Shown piece after piece: positions 44,364 to 53,485 of a stretch of 64,000 nucleotides of DNA (positions are counted from its first letter, which is position 1; the number at the start of each line of letters is the position of its first letter). Source of the stretch: Pararoseomonas baculiformis (GTDB lineage: Bacteria > Pseudomonadota > Alphaproteobacteria > Acetobacterales > Acetobacteraceae). Both the position numbers and the translations under genes were made by a program. The notes below the pieces were generated by a model. The model worked only from the letters and a program-made list of their open reading frames with translations. It was not told the DNA's origin and did no database searches. Where the stretch lies: contig NZ_JAGIZB010000013.1 in the NCBI RefSeq assembly GCF_017813395.1, positions 1-64,000 of the forward strand, read 5' to 3'.

Positions 44364-45713
44364 TCACCGCCGTGCCGGCATGACGCTGCCGAGATCGATG
44401 GCGGAACCCATCGCCAGGTAGCCGGCCCGGTTCGGGTGCAGCTTGTCGCCCGGGCCGCCCGTGGTGGAATCCGGGATCATCTCCGCCTTCAGCCCACCCG
44501 TCGCAGGGTCCAGGGTCGCGCGATCGAACTCGGCCACTGCGTCGAACAGTCCACTGTCGCGGATGAAGGCGTTGAGGCCCTTCCGCTTCTCGTCCTGCTC
44601 CGCATGGCCATGCGCCGCGCTGGTGCTGCCCAGTGCCGGCGTGACGGTGGCGCCGATCACCTTCACGCCCGGTATGCCAGCGCGCAGCCGGGCCACGCCG
44701 GCCTTCATCCCCTCGCGCACCGCCTCAAGCGAGGCATTGCCATTGCGGCTGAAGTCATTGGTGCCCTCCAGCCAGATCACGGTCTTGACGCCGGAAAGGG
44801 AGATCACGTCCCTGTCCATCCGCGCCAGGGCCGAGGGGCCGCCCGGGAAGGGCTTCTGCGGTCCGTACTCCGCCGGGCCGACCACCTGGTTCCCGCCGAT
44901 CCCCGCATTCAGCACCGCCACGCGGTTGCCGAGCCGGGCATTCAGCCGCCGCGCCAGCACGTCGGGCCAGCGATCATCGCCATTCATGGTGGAGGCCGTG
45001 CCGTCGGTGATCGAATCACCGAAACCGATGATCACCGGCGTGCCGGCGGGCGCGGCCATGTCCACCGCGTCGAGGAAGAACCATGAGGCGGTGGAGAAGG
45101 GGAAGGATTCCTCTCCCTCCTCCCCGCCATGCGCGCCCGCGCCGGGGGCGGTGGCATAGGAGGTCTGGAGCGCCTTGGCGTGCCAGGTCATCGGCCCGCT
45201 GGAGCCCACGACATGAAGGGAGACGGCAAGCTTCCGGCCCATCAGCAGCGGGGAATCGGGTTCGGTGGCGAAAGGCAGCTCCACCGGGTCCGACCAGGCC
45301 TGGCCGCCCGGCGGGATGGTGACGGCGGGCTGGCCGTCGAAGCGGACCGGGCGGTTGGTGCCGGGCACCAGCGTCGCGCCGCCATGCTGCAGCCCGACAT
45401 GCACCCCATCCAGCGTGAGGGGCCGGGTGCCGAAGGCGTTGGAAAAGCGCAGCCGTGCCTGCCGCCCCCAAAGGGATGGCCGGAGCACCAAGCGAAGGGT
45501 CATGTCCCGCGCCCCCTCCGCCGGGTCGGGGAAGATGAAGGACTGGTTCGGCTGCGCCGAGGGATTGCCGACCGGATAGGGCCCTTGCACCGACCCGACC
45601 CAGCTGGTGGCCCATGCCGCACCGGCGGGCGTGCCCTGGGCGTGCAGGCCCGGGGCGATGGCCTGGGCCAGGACGGCGGCGAGCGTCCCCTGCCCGAGGG
45701 TGCGTCGATGCAT
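44364..45713 (-). CDS. SGNH/GDSL esterase-lipase, secreted
   Basis: A 449-residue secreted hydrolase. The N-terminus HRRTLGQGTLAAVLAQAIAP is a signal with twin arginines. A beta-rich N-terminal domain (about 30-210) precedes the SGNH domain, whose blocks are all visible: IGFGDSITDG (Ser nucleophile, about 233-242), NAGIGGNQVV (Gly), LEGTNDFS (Asn) and DKLHPNRAGY (Asp-His). The substrate may be an acetylated polysaccharide or another ester. The ATG at 45713 has GGAGGAGA upstream. The long in-frame extension to 46046 lacks a good ribosome site and is rejected. Confidence 0.9.
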   Translation of the reverse strand: MHRRTLGQGTLAAVLAQAIAPGLHAQGTPAGAAWATSWVGSVQGPYPVGNPSAQPNQSFIFPDPAEGARDMTLRLVLRPSLWGRQARLRFSNAFGTRPLTLDGVHVGLQHGGATLVPGTNRPVRFDGQPAVTIPPGGQAWSDPVELPFATEPDSPLLMGRKLAVSLHVVGSSGPMTWHAKALQTSYATAPGAGAHGGEEGEESFPFSTASWFFLDAVDMAAPAGTPVIIGFGDSITDGTASTMNGDDRWPDVLARRLNARLGNRVAVLNAGIGGNQVVGPAEYGPQKPFPGGPSALARMDRDVISLSGVKTVIWLEGTNDFSRNGNASLEAVREGMKAGVARLRAGIPGVKVIGATVTPALGSTSAAHGHAEQDEKRKGLNAFIRDSGLFDAVAEFDRATLDPATGGLKAEMIPDSTTGGPGDKLHPNRAGYLAMGSAIDLGSVMPARR

Positions 45714-45885
45714 GGCGGTCTCCTCCTGCGGCTCTGCGGCCGGTGACGGAGGCTTCCACGCGCCAGGGGAAGGGACAAGGCGCATTTCCGGCCGTCGGCC
45801 GGCCCGCCTGAACCGGCCCGCCTGAAACAGCATCGCGCGCGAGGCGTTCTTCCCCGGTGCAACAGCGAGGCGAGAAAGCTCGGCC

Positions 45886-46065
45886 ATGGCTGACAAGCAG
45901 AAGAGCGCCTTCCAGGAACATGCCGGCAAGATGCCGGATGCCGGCAACAGCAAGGGCGGCGGCAACAGCAAGCCCGGGGGCGACGACCAGGACATCGTCG
46001 GGAACGCCCGGCTGAAGGGCGAGGATCCCTCCCCCGACAACCGCAAGCGCGGTCAGACCTCGTAG
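45886..46065 (+). CDS. Small hydrophilic protein, 59 residues (hypothetical)
   Basis: A 59-residue reading frame. It begins ADKQKSAFQEHAGKMPDAGN after Met, continues with the internal repeat GNSKGG/GNSKPGG, and ends DNRKRGQTS. The composition is highly charged and polar, rich in Gly, Lys, Asn and Asp, with no hydrophobic core, so it is probably disordered. A weak purine-rich site precedes the ATG at 45886. It lies 63 bp upstream of the DUF2171 gene on the same strand, a group of stress-type small proteins, suggesting a stress role. I do not recognise a named family. Confidence 0.65.
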   Translation: MADKQKSAFQEHAGKMPDAGNSKGGGNSKPGGDDQDIVGNARLKGEDPSPDNRKRGQTS

Positions 46066-46128
46066 ACGGACAGTTCGCCTCCCGGGCGGCGCCAGCCGGC
46101 CCGGGGCGCTTCATTGGAGGAATCACGC

Positions 46129-46560
46129 ATGGCGAACGCCGCCGACATGGCCGCAGGAAAGATCCCGGACCACACGCCCGTCGTGGGCAGCGACGGCCAG
46201 CATTTCGGCACGGTCGATTCCGTGGAAGGCGAATACATAAAGCTGACGAAAACTGATCCCGCCTCCGGCGGCGTTCACCGCTACATCCCCCGGAGCCTCG
46301 TGGCCGGGCTGGAAGGCGGCGTGGTGCGGCTTTCCATGCCAGCTGAAAAGGCCCGGGAAGCGTCCATTGACGAAGCGGAGATGCAGCAGCGCCTCTCCCT
46401 GGACCCCGATGCGAAGACACAGCTCGGGCAGGAGACGGACGGGCCGCATGGCAGCCGTGCCAAGGCCCAGGGCGGCAAGGGCGAGCGCGAGCACCGCTCC
46501 CCCGGTGCCGCGTCAGACCCGCACCGGCCGACCAATTACGGTATCGAGAACCCGCGCTAG
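46129..46560 (+). CDS. DUF2171 domain-containing protein
   Basis: A 143-residue protein. Its first part, with HTPVVGSDGQHFGTVDSVEGEYIKL in two blocks (about 15-39), is the beta-rich DUF2171/PRC-like barrel; VHRYIPRSLVAGLEGGVVRL completes it (about 49-68). The C-terminal half is polar and likely flexible. The ATG at 46129 has GGAGG eight bases upstream, which decides it over the ATG at 46114. PRC-like barrels are found in stress and ribosome-maturation proteins. It probably forms a unit with the preceding 59-residue gene. Function is not established. Confidence 0.82.
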   Translation: MANAADMAAGKIPDHTPVVGSDGQHFGTVDSVEGEYIKLTKTDPASGGVHRYIPRSLVAGLEGGVVRLSMPAEKAREASIDEAEMQQRLSLDPDAKTQLGQETDGPHGSRAKAQGGKGEREHRSPGAASDPHRPTNYGIENPR

Positions 46561-46577
46561 GCCCGGGCAGCCGCGCC

Positions 46578-46925
46578 TCAGGGAAGCTCGGGCGGCGGGA
46601 AGCCGTCCGGGCGGCGGCGGTGGATGCGCCGGGGCGGCCCGAGGCCACGCCGCCGGATGAGCGGCGGGACCAGCAGGAGCGGTGCCGAAAGAAGGGGCAG
46701 GACACCGAACCAGGCCGCGGCCGACCTGGGCAGCAGGAAAACCGCCGCCGCCGCAGCGCCCATGGAAATCCCGTTCAGCAGGACCGCGCAGACCCACCAG
46801 CGGCGGACACGGCGTTCCCGTGCCTCCGCGGCGCCGGGAAGCTCCGGCTCAAGCGTATAAGGCCGGCCGTCCCGCCCCACCTCATAGAGGCGGCCCGGAT
46901 CGGGGGTGAACCCAGTGCCGCCCAA
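46578..46925 (-). CDS. Small membrane protein with two helices (hypothetical)
   Basis: A 115-residue protein. A soluble N-terminus (about 1-43, including a GRLYEVGRDGRPYTLEPEL stretch) precedes two hydrophobic helices (WVCAVLLNGISMGAAAAAVFLL and WFGVLPLLSAPLLLVPPLI). A strongly basic, Arg/Pro-rich C-terminal tail follows. No family recognised. It lies 9 bp downstream of another small membrane-protein gene on the same strand (46935-47237), so the two are likely one transcript. No function is assigned. Confidence 0.65.
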   Translation of the reverse strand: MGGTGFTPDPGRLYEVGRDGRPYTLEPELPGAAEARERRVRRWWVCAVLLNGISMGAAAAAVFLLPRSAAAWFGVLPLLSAPLLLVPPLIRRRGLGPPRRIHRRRPDGFPPPELP

Positions 46926-46934
46926 GCCTTGGGC

Positions 46935-47237
46935 TCAGCGGCGCATCACGACGAAGCTCGGCATGCCAGCACGGCCTGCGCGGCGCATGCGCCACCAGAG
47001 GGAAGCGAAGCCCACCAGCCCTGCCACGATGACCACGGGGATCAGGAGGCCAAGGAGCAGCGCGCCCAGCGCCGCCAGTACCAGCCCACCCGCGACAGCG
47101 GTGGCCAGCACCGCCACGCCGCCCAGCCGGAGCAGCGCGCGGTCAAGCCAGGACACTCCGCGCCGGGGCGGTGCATCCCGGAAGTCGCCCTCCGGCGTCA
47201 TATCGAGAACCGGGGGCCGGTGCGGATCCTGGATCAT
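46935..47237 (-). CDS. Small membrane protein (hypothetical)
   Basis: A 100-residue protein with a soluble N-terminal part (about 35 residues; TPEGDFRDAPPRRGVSWLDR) and one long or two adjacent hydrophobic helices (GGVAVLATAVAGGLVLAALG and LLLGLLIPVVIVAGLVGFAS). A basic C-terminus ends in MPSFVVMRR. It belongs with the following small membrane gene. The 65-bp gap to the divergent MaoC gene must hold both promoters; none is obvious. No family recognised. Confidence 0.65.
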   Translation of the reverse strand: MIQDPHRPPVLDMTPEGDFRDAPPRRGVSWLDRALLRLGGVAVLATAVAGGLVLAALGALLLGLLIPVVIVAGLVGFASLWWRMRRAGRAGMPSFVVMRR

Positions 47238-47302
47238 ATGATGGATGTCGCCCCTGTGACGCGCCGCTTCAAGGGGGGGCGCAGTGGGTCTAAGGGAGCG
47301 GA

Positions 47303-47752
47303 ATGACCCTGCCCCGCCTGAAATCCCTGGACGAGCTGCAACCTGGCGACCGGTACGAGCTGGGGCGCCTCACCTTTTCCCTGGAGGACATCCGGGAATT
47401 CGCCCGCCGCTACGATCCGCAGCCCTTCCATCTGGACGAGGAGGCGGCGCGGGATTCGGTGTTCGGCACGGTGGTGGCCGCCGGACTGCACACGCTGTCA
47501 GCCTGCTTCGGCATGCTGATGGCCAGCCCCCTGCTGCAGGAGATCAGCCTGGCGGGCTCGGCGATGGATATCCGCTGGCCCGCCCCGCTCCGGCCCGGAG
47601 AGGAGGTGACCGTCAGCGTGGAGGTTATCGAGGTCACGCGGTCCCGGGCGCGCAAGGACCGGGGATCCGCACGTCTGCGCTACGTAGCGCGGCGGGTCGA
47701 GGACGGGGTGGTCGTGCTGGACGCGACGGGGCTGCACCACCTGCGGCGATAG
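47303..47752 (+). CDS. MaoC family dehydratase (hotdog fold)
   Basis: A 149-residue hotdog-fold protein. The hydratase motif is present as RRYDPQPFHLDEEAARDS (about 35-52), with the catalytic Asp and His, then the helix TVVAAGLHTLSACFGML. It likely hydrates a 2-enoyl-CoA, for example toward (R)-3-hydroxyacyl-CoA, though many MaoC proteins remain unassigned. AGGGAGCGG stands before the ATG at 47303. It converges with fusA. A hairpin lies between the two stops. Confidence 0.88.
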   Translation: MTLPRLKSLDELQPGDRYELGRLTFSLEDIREFARRYDPQPFHLDEEAARDSVFGTVVAAGLHTLSACFGMLMASPLLQEISLAGSAMDIRWPAPLRPGEEVTVSVEVIEVTRSRARKDRGSARLRYVARRVEDGVVVLDATGLHHLRR

Positions 47753-47819
47753 ACAGAGGGGCGGAAACGGAAACGGCGCGGCCGAAGGATTCGCCCGCGC
47801 CGCCCGAAGCTGCCCTGGC

Positions 47820-47840
47820 GGCCCCGCCTGGAGCGGGGCC
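47820..47840. terminator. Stem-loop between MaoC and fusA ends
   Basis: GGCCCCGC (47820-47827) pairs with GCGGGGCC (47833-47840) around a 5-base loop. A second imperfectly placed pair, CGGCGCGG (47774-47781) with CCGCGCCG (47795-47802), lies upstream. They fill the 99-bp gap between convergent genes and probably help end both transcripts, but neither has a good U-tract. Confidence 0.45.
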
Positions 47841-47851
47841 GACCGGTCTGA

Positions 47852-49933
<2,082 letters not shown>

Positions 49934-50457
49934 TTGGGCCTCCGTCGGTCGCGGCTCCCTGTGGGGAAGCCCGCGCGTTTAGCTCTGCGGCCGGGGCCGC
50001 AAAAGGGTTCTGCGGCAGCGCCACAGATGGGTTTGCGGCAACGCCGCGGGTGATGCGGCCGGACCAGGGGAGAACCCCAGGGCACCGACTGTTGCCGCGC
50101 GGCGGGCAGTCCGGATGCGGCTTCGCGGGCCACCGGCGACCCTGTCGCCCCGCCCGCTTCCGCACCATCCTGCCCGATGCCGCCGGGCGCCGCTGCCGCG
50201 CCCCTGCTGCGGGCGCACACATGCTCTGCCGGGCGGCATTTTGCAAGCTTTGCCGCCTGAATGCGCCCCCGCGTGGGACGCAGGGGTATGGGGGGCGGAG
50301 TGTCGCCGCGGTTCCCCGGCCATAGGGAAGGAGTCAGACGGCGCCGGGCGATTCGTGTCCAGTCCTGGCGCGGGCGCCGGCCCCGCAGGGCTCTGGAAGG
50401 CGGCACGACGTGGGAAGGCAAGCCTCGCAGGTCCTCTAGGCTTGGTAGCCCGGGCAG
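49934..50457. other. 524-bp non-coding spacer between dksA and fusA
   Basis: No credible gene or tRNA is seen. Next to fusA is the perfect palindrome GCGGCC-GG-GGCCGC (49987-50000). Two imperfect direct copies of GGGTT(C/T)TGCGGCA follow near 50006-50042. The region must carry the fusA promoter, read leftward, but I cannot point to a convincing -35/-10 pair. Long open frames in it are GC-driven. Confidence 0.5.
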
Positions 50458-50874
50458 TCAGTCGTCGCGGTGCACCCGCTCCATGCGCTCGTGGCGCTCC
50501 TGCGCCTCGATGGACAGGGTGGCAATCGGGCGAGCCTCCAGGCGGCGGAGCCCGATCGGTTCCCCGGTTTCCTCGCAATAGCCGTAGGTGCCGTTATCCA
50601 CCCGTTCCAGCGCCTGATCGATCTTCGCGATCAGCTTGCGGGCACGGTCCCGCGTGCGAAGCTCCAGAGCCCGGTCTGTTTCGACGCTGGCGCGGTCGGT
50701 CAGGTCCGCCTCGACGATCCCGCCCTGCCCCATCGAGGACAGGGTTTCCCCGGCCTCCCGCAGGAGTTCAGCCCGCCACCGCAGCAGCTTCTGCCGGAAA
50801 TAGGCGAGCTGCCGGGGGTTCATAAAGGCCTCGTCATCCGAGGGCTTGTAGTCCGGCGGCAAGGTGATGAGCAT
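50458..50874 (-). CDS. dksA: RNA polymerase-binding transcription factor DksA
   Basis: A 138-residue coiled-coil protein. The helical hairpin extends from about residue 18 to 95, with the tip acidic residues in GGIVEADLTDRASVETDRA. The C-terminal zinc region reads YGYCEETGEPIGLRRLEARP (about 97-116): only one cysteine remains of the four zinc-binding cysteines of enterobacterial DksA, as is usual in alphaproteobacteria, so it probably folds without zinc. DksA works with ppGpp in the stringent response and influences flagellar genes. The ATG at 50874 has only a weak ribosome site. Confidence 0.94.
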   Translation of the reverse strand: MLITLPPDYKPSDDEAFMNPRQLAYFRQKLLRWRAELLREAGETLSSMGQGGIVEADLTDRASVETDRALELRTRDRARKLIAKIDQALERVDNGTYGYCEETGEPIGLRRLEARPIATLSIEAQERHERMERVHRDD

Positions 50875-50933
50875 GGCTTACATCCCGATAGCCTGGCCCG
50901 ACCCCCCGGTCCCCCCGGCCGGCCAGGCAGCCG

Positions 50934-50963
50934 CGTATAGCGATGCTACCGGTCGCAAAACAA
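50934..50963 (-). promoter_or_regulatory. Candidate promoter for dksA
   Basis: On the minus strand, TTGTTT (50963-50958) and TATACG (50939-50934) are 18 bp apart, about 60 bp before the dksA start. The pair is moderately close to consensus and lies in the most AT-rich part of the gap. This is a motif match only. Confidence 0.4.
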
Positions 50964-51023
50964 GGGGAACCCCGGGGCAAGTGCCTGAAGCCTGCGGCGA
51001 TCAGGGGATTCTTCGGCACCTAT

Positions 51024-51422
51024 TCACCGCGCTGCAACCATTATGCCACGCCGCGCCAGTTCCACGCGCGCCCTCAGGGCGATGCCCGCCAGCGCATCCG
51101 CCAGCACCGGATCGGCAGGCGGTTCGCCCTCGGCCAGTTCCGCGAGGCGGAGCAGCCGCCCGGAGTCGGCCCGGCCCCTCAGCATCTCCGCCTGAAGCGC
51201 GGAGAGTTCCTGCAGAAGCGCCCGCGCCCTTGCGGCCCCCCGCTGGTCGCGCCCGGCCGCATCCTCAACCTCCTGCAGCGCCATCAGCCCCAGGGGCTGG
51301 ACTGTCCCAGCAGCAGAAGGTCCCGAAGCCGGCGCCGTGCCCGCCGGAGGGAGCCTGAAGCCCCCCCTCGCCCGTGGCGCGCCGCGCTCCGCCGGGACAG
51401 CCGCGCGGGTGATGCCGCCCAT
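51024..51422 (-). CDS. fliX: Flagellar assembly regulator FliX
   Basis: A 132-residue protein. The N-terminal FRLPPAG segment (about 22-28), the LMALQEVEDAAGRDQRGAAR stretch and the C-terminal LAGIALRARVELARRG match FliX, a protein found only in alphaproteobacteria. In Caulobacter FliX binds FlbD and links early flagellar assembly to sigma-54-dependent transcription of later genes. Here it diverges from flgI, whose promoter is of the sigma-54 type, which supports the same role. The ATG at 51422 has a GGAGG-containing leader. The longer in-frame extension to 51704 runs antisense into flgI and is not used. Confidence 0.88.
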   Translation of the reverse strand: MGGITRAAVPAERGAPRARGGFRLPPAGTAPASGPSAAGTVQPLGLMALQEVEDAAGRDQRGAARARALLQELSALQAEMLRGRADSGRLLRLAELAEGEPPADPVLADALAGIALRARVELARRGIMVAAR

Positions 51423-51482
51423 GCCGATCCTGCCTGCCGCCACCTCCGCCCTCCCTGATCCGCCTCGTGCCGGCCGCCCGCT

Positions 51483-51530
51483 CCTGCCGCCCTCCGGCAG
51501 GAAGCCGTCCCGGCCCGGCAGAAGCTGCCG
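51483..51530. promoter_or_regulatory. Two inverted repeats, candidate activator (FlbD-type) sites
   Basis: CCTGCCG-5 bp-CGGCAGG (51483-51501) and CGGCAG-AAG-CTGCCG (51516-51530) are perfect inverted repeats sharing the CGGCAG half-site. They lie 20-67 bp upstream of the sigma-54 promoter of flgI. An NtrC-like activator such as FlbD would be expected to bind near here. Assignment to FlbD is inferred from context. Confidence 0.5.
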
Positions 51531-51549
51531 CCCGGAGCCGGGCCCACCC

Positions 51550-51564
51550 TGGCACGGGGGTTGC
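51550..51564 (+). promoter_or_regulatory. Sigma-54 (RpoN) promoter of flgI
   Basis: TGGCACG-N4-TTGC is matched at every position (51550-51556 and 51561-51564), with the -24 GG and -12 GC the required 10 bp apart. Transcription would begin near 51576. That excludes the ATG at 51568 as the flgI start and leaves the TTG at 51595, which has GGAGG directly upstream. Confidence 0.85.
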
Positions 51565-51594
51565 GCCATGCCGGGCGGCTTGGCGGAGGTGACA

Positions 51595-52725
51595 TTGCCC
51601 GAAACCGGTTTCCGAAGCGCGAAGACCGCGCTGGCCCTGTGCGCCGCACTGCTCGCCTCGCTCCTGGCCGCGCCGGCCGGGGCGCAGGTGCGGATTAAGG
51701 ACATCGCGGATATCGAGGGCGTGCGGGAGAACCAGCTCGTCGGCTACGGGCTGGTGGTGGGGCTGCCGGGGACCGGGGACCGTCTGCGCTCGGCCATCTT
51801 CACGCGGCAGTCCCTGGTGGGGATGCTGGAACGGCTGGGCGTGAACACCCGCGACCAGGAGCGGCAGCTGGACACCCGCAACGTGGCGGCGGTGATGGTG
51901 ACCGCGAATCTCCCAGCCTTCGCGCGGCCGGGAAGCCGGGTGGATATCGCTGTCTCCTCCCTGGGCGATGCCTCCAACCTGACCGGCGGCACGCTGCTCG
52001 TCACGCCGCTGCTCGGGGCCGATGGGGAGGTTTATGCGGTGGCGCAGGGCGCGGTCGCCACCGGGGCCATCGGGGCGCGCGGCCAGGCGGCCTCCGTGCA
52101 ACGCGGCGTGCCCACCTCCGCGCGCATCGCCTCCGGCGCGGTGGTGGAGCGGGAGCTGCCCTTCGAGCTCGGCGGGCGGGACCGGATCCGGCTTTCCCTC
52201 CGCAACCCCGACTTCACCACGGCGCAGCGCATGGCGGCGGTGATCAACCGGGCCGCGGGGGCCGGCAGCGCCACGGCCACGGACCCGCGCACGGTGGTGC
52301 TGATGACCGCCGGGCGCGACATCGCCCGGCTGCTGACGGATATCGAGCAACTGCGGGTCGAACCGGACCAGGCCGCGCGGGTCGTCATCGAGGAGGCGTC
52401 CGGCACCATCGTGATGGGCGCGAATGTGCGGGTCTCGACCGTCGCCATCGCGCAGGGGAACCTGACCATCCGGGTGACGGAGACGCCGCAGGTGAGCCAA
52501 CCCGGCCCGCTGTCGCGCAACGGGGAAACGGTGGTGGTGCCGCGCACCGGGATCGAGGTGGATGACCAGCGCGAGCGGCGCCTGGGCATCCTTCCGCGTT
52601 CCGTCACGCTGGAAGAGCTGGTGCGCGGGCTGAACTCGCTCGGCGTCGGTCCGCGGGACCTCATCACCATCCTGCAGTCCATCAAGGCGGCCGGCGCGCT
52701 CCAGGCCGAGCTGGAGGTGCGGTGA
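51595..52725 (+). CDS. flgI: Flagellar basal-body P-ring protein FlgI
   Basis: A 376-residue secreted protein. After a signal peptide (TALALCAALLASLLAAPAGA, cleavage before Gln-Val) comes the conserved RIKDIADIEGVRENQLVGYG, then GLVVGLPGTGD and a long conserved body ending in LVRGLNSLGVGPRDLITILQ. FlgI subunits form the P ring in the peptidoglycan around the flagellar rod. The start is TTG at 51595, preceded by GGAGG five bases away; the sigma-54 start site near 51576 rules out the upstream ATG. flgJ and a FlgN-like gene follow with overlapping codons. Confidence 0.94.
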   Translation: MPETGFRSAKTALALCAALLASLLAAPAGAQVRIKDIADIEGVRENQLVGYGLVVGLPGTGDRLRSAIFTRQSLVGMLERLGVNTRDQERQLDTRNVAAVMVTANLPAFARPGSRVDIAVSSLGDASNLTGGTLLVTPLLGADGEVYAVAQGAVATGAIGARGQAASVQRGVPTSARIASGAVVERELPFELGGRDRIRLSLRNPDFTTAQRMAAVINRAAGAGSATATDPRTVVLMTAGRDIARLLTDIEQLRVEPDQAARVVIEEASGTIVMGANVRVSTVAIAQGNLTIRVTETPQVSQPGPLSRNGETVVVPRTGIEVDDQRERRLGILPRSVTLEELVRGLNSLGVGPRDLITILQSIKAAGALQAELEVR

Positions 52726-53006
52726 TGGAGGTTCCGGCCGCGAACCACGCCGCCCTCTCCCGCCTGGCCCGCCGCTTCGAGGCGCAGGCCCTGGGCGCGC
52801 TGCTGAAGCCGGTCTTCGGAACCGCGCCGAAGGGCCTTCTCTCCGGCGGGTCCGCGGAGGAGCAGTGGCGGCCCATGCTGATCGAGCATCACGCCCGCGC
52901 CTGGTCGGACCGGGGCGGTGTTGGAATCGCCGATGCTGTCTATCGCGAGCTGCTGCGCGCCCAGGCGGCGCAGGGCCGCCCCCTCCAAGACGGAGAGAAC
53001 AGATGA
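52725..53006 (+). CDS. Flagellar rod-binding protein (FlgJ N-terminal domain type)
   Basis: A 93-residue protein equal to the N-terminal, rod-capping domain of FlgJ. RLARRFEAQALGALLKPVFG (about 13-32) and HHARAWSDRGGVGIADAVYREL match the conserved FlgJ blocks. The muramidase half found in gammaproteobacterial FlgJ is absent, as is usual in alphaproteobacteria, so a separate lytic enzyme must open the peptidoglycan. The ATG at 52725 overlaps the flgI stop as TGATG; a GTG one codon earlier is possible. Its end overlaps the next gene (ATGA). Confidence 0.85.
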   Translation: MEVPAANHAALSRLARRFEAQALGALLKPVFGTAPKGLLSGGSAEEQWRPMLIEHHARAWSDRGGVGIADAVYRELLRAQAAQGRPLQDGENR

Positions 53007-53419
53007 GTCAGGTAACCATGATTCAGGCGCTGCTGCATGCCGGGCAGCGGTTGGCCGAGGCGCTGCGGGAGGAGAATGAGGCCCTCGCGCGCCTCGACCT
53101 CTCCCGCGCCGCGGGCCTTGCCGGCGCCAAGCTGCAGGCCTCCGACGCCTTTGCGGCCGCCTATGGCGCCGCGACGCGGACGGAGAGCACCGCCCAGGGC
53201 GAACTGCGCGCGGCGGCGGAACAGCTGGCGACGCGGCTGCGCGACCTGACCGATGAGAACCGCCGGCTGCTGGAGCACGCGATCGCCCTCCAGTCCCGCG
53301 TGATCGAGACCATCGCAGGCGCCGCGCTGCCGGCCAGCCGACCCGCGACCTATGCCGCGATGGGACAGCGCGCCATGCCGTGGCAGACCCCTTCCCTCGC
53401 CCTCGCCGCCCGGGCCTGA
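53003..53419 (+). CDS. FlgN-like flagellar export chaperone
   Basis: A 138-residue, almost wholly helical protein. The two long helices (AGQRLAEALREENEALARLD and the LRAAAEQLATRLRDLTDENR region) resemble the FlgN chaperone that guards hook-filament junction proteins FlgK and FlgL before export. The sequence is weakly conserved, so the call rests on the helical pattern and position after flgI-flgJ. It starts with ATG at 53003 (ATGA overlap). It ends 66 bp before the pterin-type operon on the same strand, so read-through between the two sets is possible. Confidence 0.6.
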   Translation: MSQVTMIQALLHAGQRLAEALREENEALARLDLSRAAGLAGAKLQASDAFAAAYGAATRTESTAQGELRAAAEQLATRLRDLTDENRRLLEHAIALQSRVIETIAGAALPASRPATYAAMGQRAMPWQTPSLALAARA

Positions 53420-53485
53420 TGCGGGTCGGTGCGGCGGCACGGGGCTCCTGGCGCGCTGCGCGCGGCTGGGGCATAGCACAGGGAC

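Noticed and set aside
49934-50457. Possible tRNA or small RNA in the fusA-dksA spacer
   Set aside because: No cloverleaf, T-loop or conserved motif could be found by eye; only short palindromes are visible.
51337-51594. N-terminal extension of flgI to 51337 or 51568
   Set aside because: It would start upstream of the predicted sigma-54 transcript start; the TTG at 51595 has the only good ribosome site in range.
51423-51704. Extension of fliX to 51704
   Set aside because: The extra residues overlap the flgI signal region antisense and are not FliX-like; conserved sequence begins after 51422.
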